A DNA stretch of 7,794 nt from Bacteroidota bacterium (GTDB lineage: Bacteria > Bacteroidota > Bacteroidia > Flavobacteriales > Flavobacteriaceae): assembly GCA_021793535.1 (NCBI GenBank), contig JAJYSO010000063.1, forward strand, positions 1 through 7,794. The letters run 5' to 3'. A program made the position numbers and the translations under genes. Under the pieces are notes generated by a model. That model was not told the origin of the DNA, ran no database searches, and saw only the letters and a list, made by a program, of their open reading frames with translations. Of the stretch, positions 6,186 to 7,794 are shown in pieces (the first letter of the stretch is position 1; the number at the start of each line of letters is the position of its first letter).

Positions 6186-7592
6186 ATGAAAACATATGAT
6201 GTTGCCGTCATCGGTTCAGGTCCCGGCGGATATGTCGCAGCCATCCGGTGTGCTCAGCTCGGGATGAAAACCGCAATTATTGAAAAATATTCAACTATGG
6301 GAGGAACTTGTCTCAATGTAGGCTGTATTCCCTCAAAAGCGCTCTTGGATTCTTCACACCATTACGAAGACACTTTAAACCATCTAGAAGAACACGGTAT
6401 CGAAGTGCCCAAAGGGGTGAAATTGAATATAAAAAAGATGATGGAACGCAAAGGTTCCGTAGTGGAGCAAACGACAAAAGGGATCGAATTCTTGATGGGT
6501 AAAAACAAAGTGGACACCTATCAGGGTCTGGGTTCTTTTGAAGATCAAACACACCTGAAAATCACCCCAGAAAAAGGAGATGCCCAAATCATCGAGGCCA
6601 AAAAGATCATCATCGCAACTGGTAGTAAACCCTCTAGCTTGCCCTTTATCAAAATCGATAAAAAAAGCATCATTACCTCTACCGAGTTATTGAGCCTCAA
6701 CAAAGTACCTGAGCACTTATTGGTGATTGGTGGCGGAGTTATCGGACTAGAGCTCGGGCAAGTATACAAACGCCTAGGTGCACAAGTCACGGTAATTGAG
6801 TACATGGACCGCATTATTCCAACTATGGATGCCGATCAAAGCAAAGAATTGCGCAAGGTCCTTAAAAAACAAGGAGTTGAATTTGCACTTTCCCACAAGG
6901 TGAAATCCGTAGAGAAAAAAGGAAAAGAAGTCATCGTAAAAGCGGATGACAAAAAAGGAAAAGAAATAGAGTTCAAAGGAGATTATTGCTTGGTCTCTGT
7001 AGGACGACGCCCCTATACGGAGGGATTGAATCTCGATAAAGTTGGAGTAAACGTAACCGAGAGAGGACAGATAGAAGTCAATGACAAATTGCAAACCAAC
7101 ATAGAAAACATTTATGCTATTGGCGATGTGATCAAAGGAGCGATGCTGGCACACAAAGCCTCTGAAGAAGGAGTGTTTGTGGCAGAAGTCATGGCAGGTC
7201 AAAAACCGCATATCAACTATAACTTGATTCCTGGAGTAGTCTATACATGGCCCGAAGTAGCTTCAGTAGGGAAAACGGAAGCCCAGCTAAAAGAAGAAAA
7301 AATAGAGTTCAAAACGGGAAAATTCCCAATGCGTGCTTTAGGCCGATCTAGAGCCAGTGGAGATATTGACGGCTTTGTCAAAATCTTAGCGGATAAAAAG
7401 ACCGACGAAATTTTAGGGGCTCACATGGTCGGAGCCCGTGCAGCGGATATGATTGCCGAATTGGTGGTGGCCATGGAATATCGTGCCAGCGCTGAAGATA
7501 TCGCTATCATCAGTCACGCCCATCCCACCTATACAGAAGCAATTAAAGAAGCTGCCTTGGACGCAACTGAGGGTCGCCCCATTCATGTGTAG
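6186..7592 (+). CDS. lpdA: Dihydrolipoyl dehydrogenase (E3)
   Basis: The FAD-dependent disulfide oxidoreductase that reoxidises dihydrolipoyl groups with NAD+. It is the shared E3 subunit of pyruvate, 2-oxoglutarate and branched-chain 2-oxoacid dehydrogenases and of glycine cleavage. From the ATG at 6186 the protein has 468 residues, the usual length. Motifs: FAD-binding GSGPGG (10-15), redox-active Cys42/Cys47 in GGTCLNVGCIPSK, the ATG motif at 144-146, NAD-binding GGGVIGLE (182-189) with Glu205 at the end of the second strand, the second FAD motif YAIGDV (310-315), and the C-terminal dimer-interface catalytic pair His446/Glu451 in HAHPTYTE. It is complete. The frame extends upstream to a TTG at 6138, but homology begins at MKTYDVAVIG and the promoter overlaps that TTG. 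No E1 or E2 gene is in the window, so which complex it serves is not shown. Confidence 0.97.
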   Translation: MKTYDVAVIGSGPGGYVAAIRCAQLGMKTAIIEKYSTMGGTCLNVGCIPSKALLDSSHHYEDTLNHLEEHGIEVPKGVKLNIKKMMERKGSVVEQTTKGIEFLMGKNKVDTYQGLGSFEDQTHLKITPEKGDAQIIEAKKIIIATGSKPSSLPFIKIDKKSIITSTELLSLNKVPEHLLVIGGGVIGLELGQVYKRLGAQVTVIEYMDRIIPTMDADQSKELRKVLKKQGVEFALSHKVKSVEKKGKEVIVKADDKKGKEIEFKGDYCLVSVGRRPYTEGLNLDKVGVNVTERGQIEVNDKLQTNIENIYAIGDVIKGAMLAHKASEEGVFVAEVMAGQKPHINYNLIPGVVYTWPEVASVGKTEAQLKEEKIEFKTGKFPMRALGRSRASGDIDGFVKILADKKTDEILGAHMVGARAADMIAELVVAMEYRASAEDIAIISHAHPTYTEAIKEAALDATEGRPIHV

Positions 7593-7623
7593 AATAAGCG
7601 CAGCAGAAAATCATTATTTTAAG

Positions 7624-7661
7624 AAGTCCCGTTCTTTTCCTCAGAACGGGATTTTCTATTT
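7624..7661 (+). terminator. Rho-independent terminator after lpdA
   Basis: A perfect 8-bp stem, CCCGTTCT (7628-7635) with AGAACGGG (7643-7650), and a 7-base loop. It is lengthened by A/T pairs on both sides (AAGT before, ATTTT after) and followed by the T-rich run ATTTTCTATTTT. It begins 32 bases after the lpdA stop. The flanking A-rich left side could also let it work for a gene coming from the right. Confidence 0.88.
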
Positions 7662-7794
7662 TACTGATTATCAAAGTCCTATATATAAGAGTGATTTTAT
7701 GGCACGCAATTTGAATTTCATAAGGTACATTGGGACACCAGCGGTAGCCCCTTGTGGATACTCTGTAGAGATAGGCAGTCGGTCCATACCTCCT
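7662..7794. other. Right-edge segment without an assignable gene
   Basis: After the terminator, two frames stay open to the edge. On the plus strand an ATG at 7699 starts MARNLNFIRYIGTPAVAPCG and continues for 32 codons. On the minus strand a frame enters from the edge and ends at a TGA at 7673-7671, its last residues being KSLLYIGL. I recognise neither. The minus reading would converge with lpdA on the terminator. The plus reading lacks a TAnnTTTG box between the terminator and its ATG. Confidence 0.3.

Noticed and set aside
6774..7211. 145-codon minus-strand open frame inside lpdA
   Set aside because: It is antisense to the well-conserved NAD-binding and second FAD-binding region of lpdA. 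The translation is Phe/Tyr/Ser-rich low-similarity sequence, as expected from reading Lys/Glu-rich code backwards.

Overview
The window reads as ordinary chromosomal DNA of an aerobic member of the Bacteroidota, probably of the Flavobacteriia/Cytophagia type. Three things support this. Shine-Dalgarno sequences are weak or absent before most starts. Most transcription units are preceded by a match to the Bacteroidota -7 promoter element TAnnTTTG. The protein families (dicluster ferredoxin, stand-alone acyl-CoA reductase, short SerA, COX15-type heme A synthase) are typical of that phylum. The exact genus cannot be told from the sequence alone.

Layout, left to right. A dicluster 2[4Fe-4S] ferredoxin (minus strand, cut by the left edge) is divergent from a LuxC-type acyl-CoA reductase (plus strand). 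The short region between them contains a perfect 18-bp palindrome carrying one -7 box on each strand. Next come serC and serA, 9 bp apart and evidently one operon, which cover two steps of phosphoserine-pathway serine/PLP-linked metabolism. A small DUF805 membrane protein follows on the same strand. It is convergent with a minus-strand COX15/CtaA heme A synthase, which implies a heme-A-containing terminal oxidase and aerobic respiration. On the plus strand there is then a short-chain dehydrogenase resembling dihydropteridine reductase, and lpdA, the E3 lipoamide dehydrogenase of the 2-oxoacid dehydrogenase/glycine cleavage complexes. lpdA ends at a strong hairpin terminator. The last ~130 bases hold no gene I can identify.

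I see no mobile element, CRISPR array, RNA gene, phage gene or defence system. The content is mostly housekeeping metabolism. Three things deserve a second look. The acyl-CoA reductase has serine where its family carries the catalytic cysteine. The ferredoxin/reductase pair may share a palindromic bidirectional promoter. The heme A synthase gene has no credible in-frame ATG, but has an out-of-frame ATG just before an A7 run.
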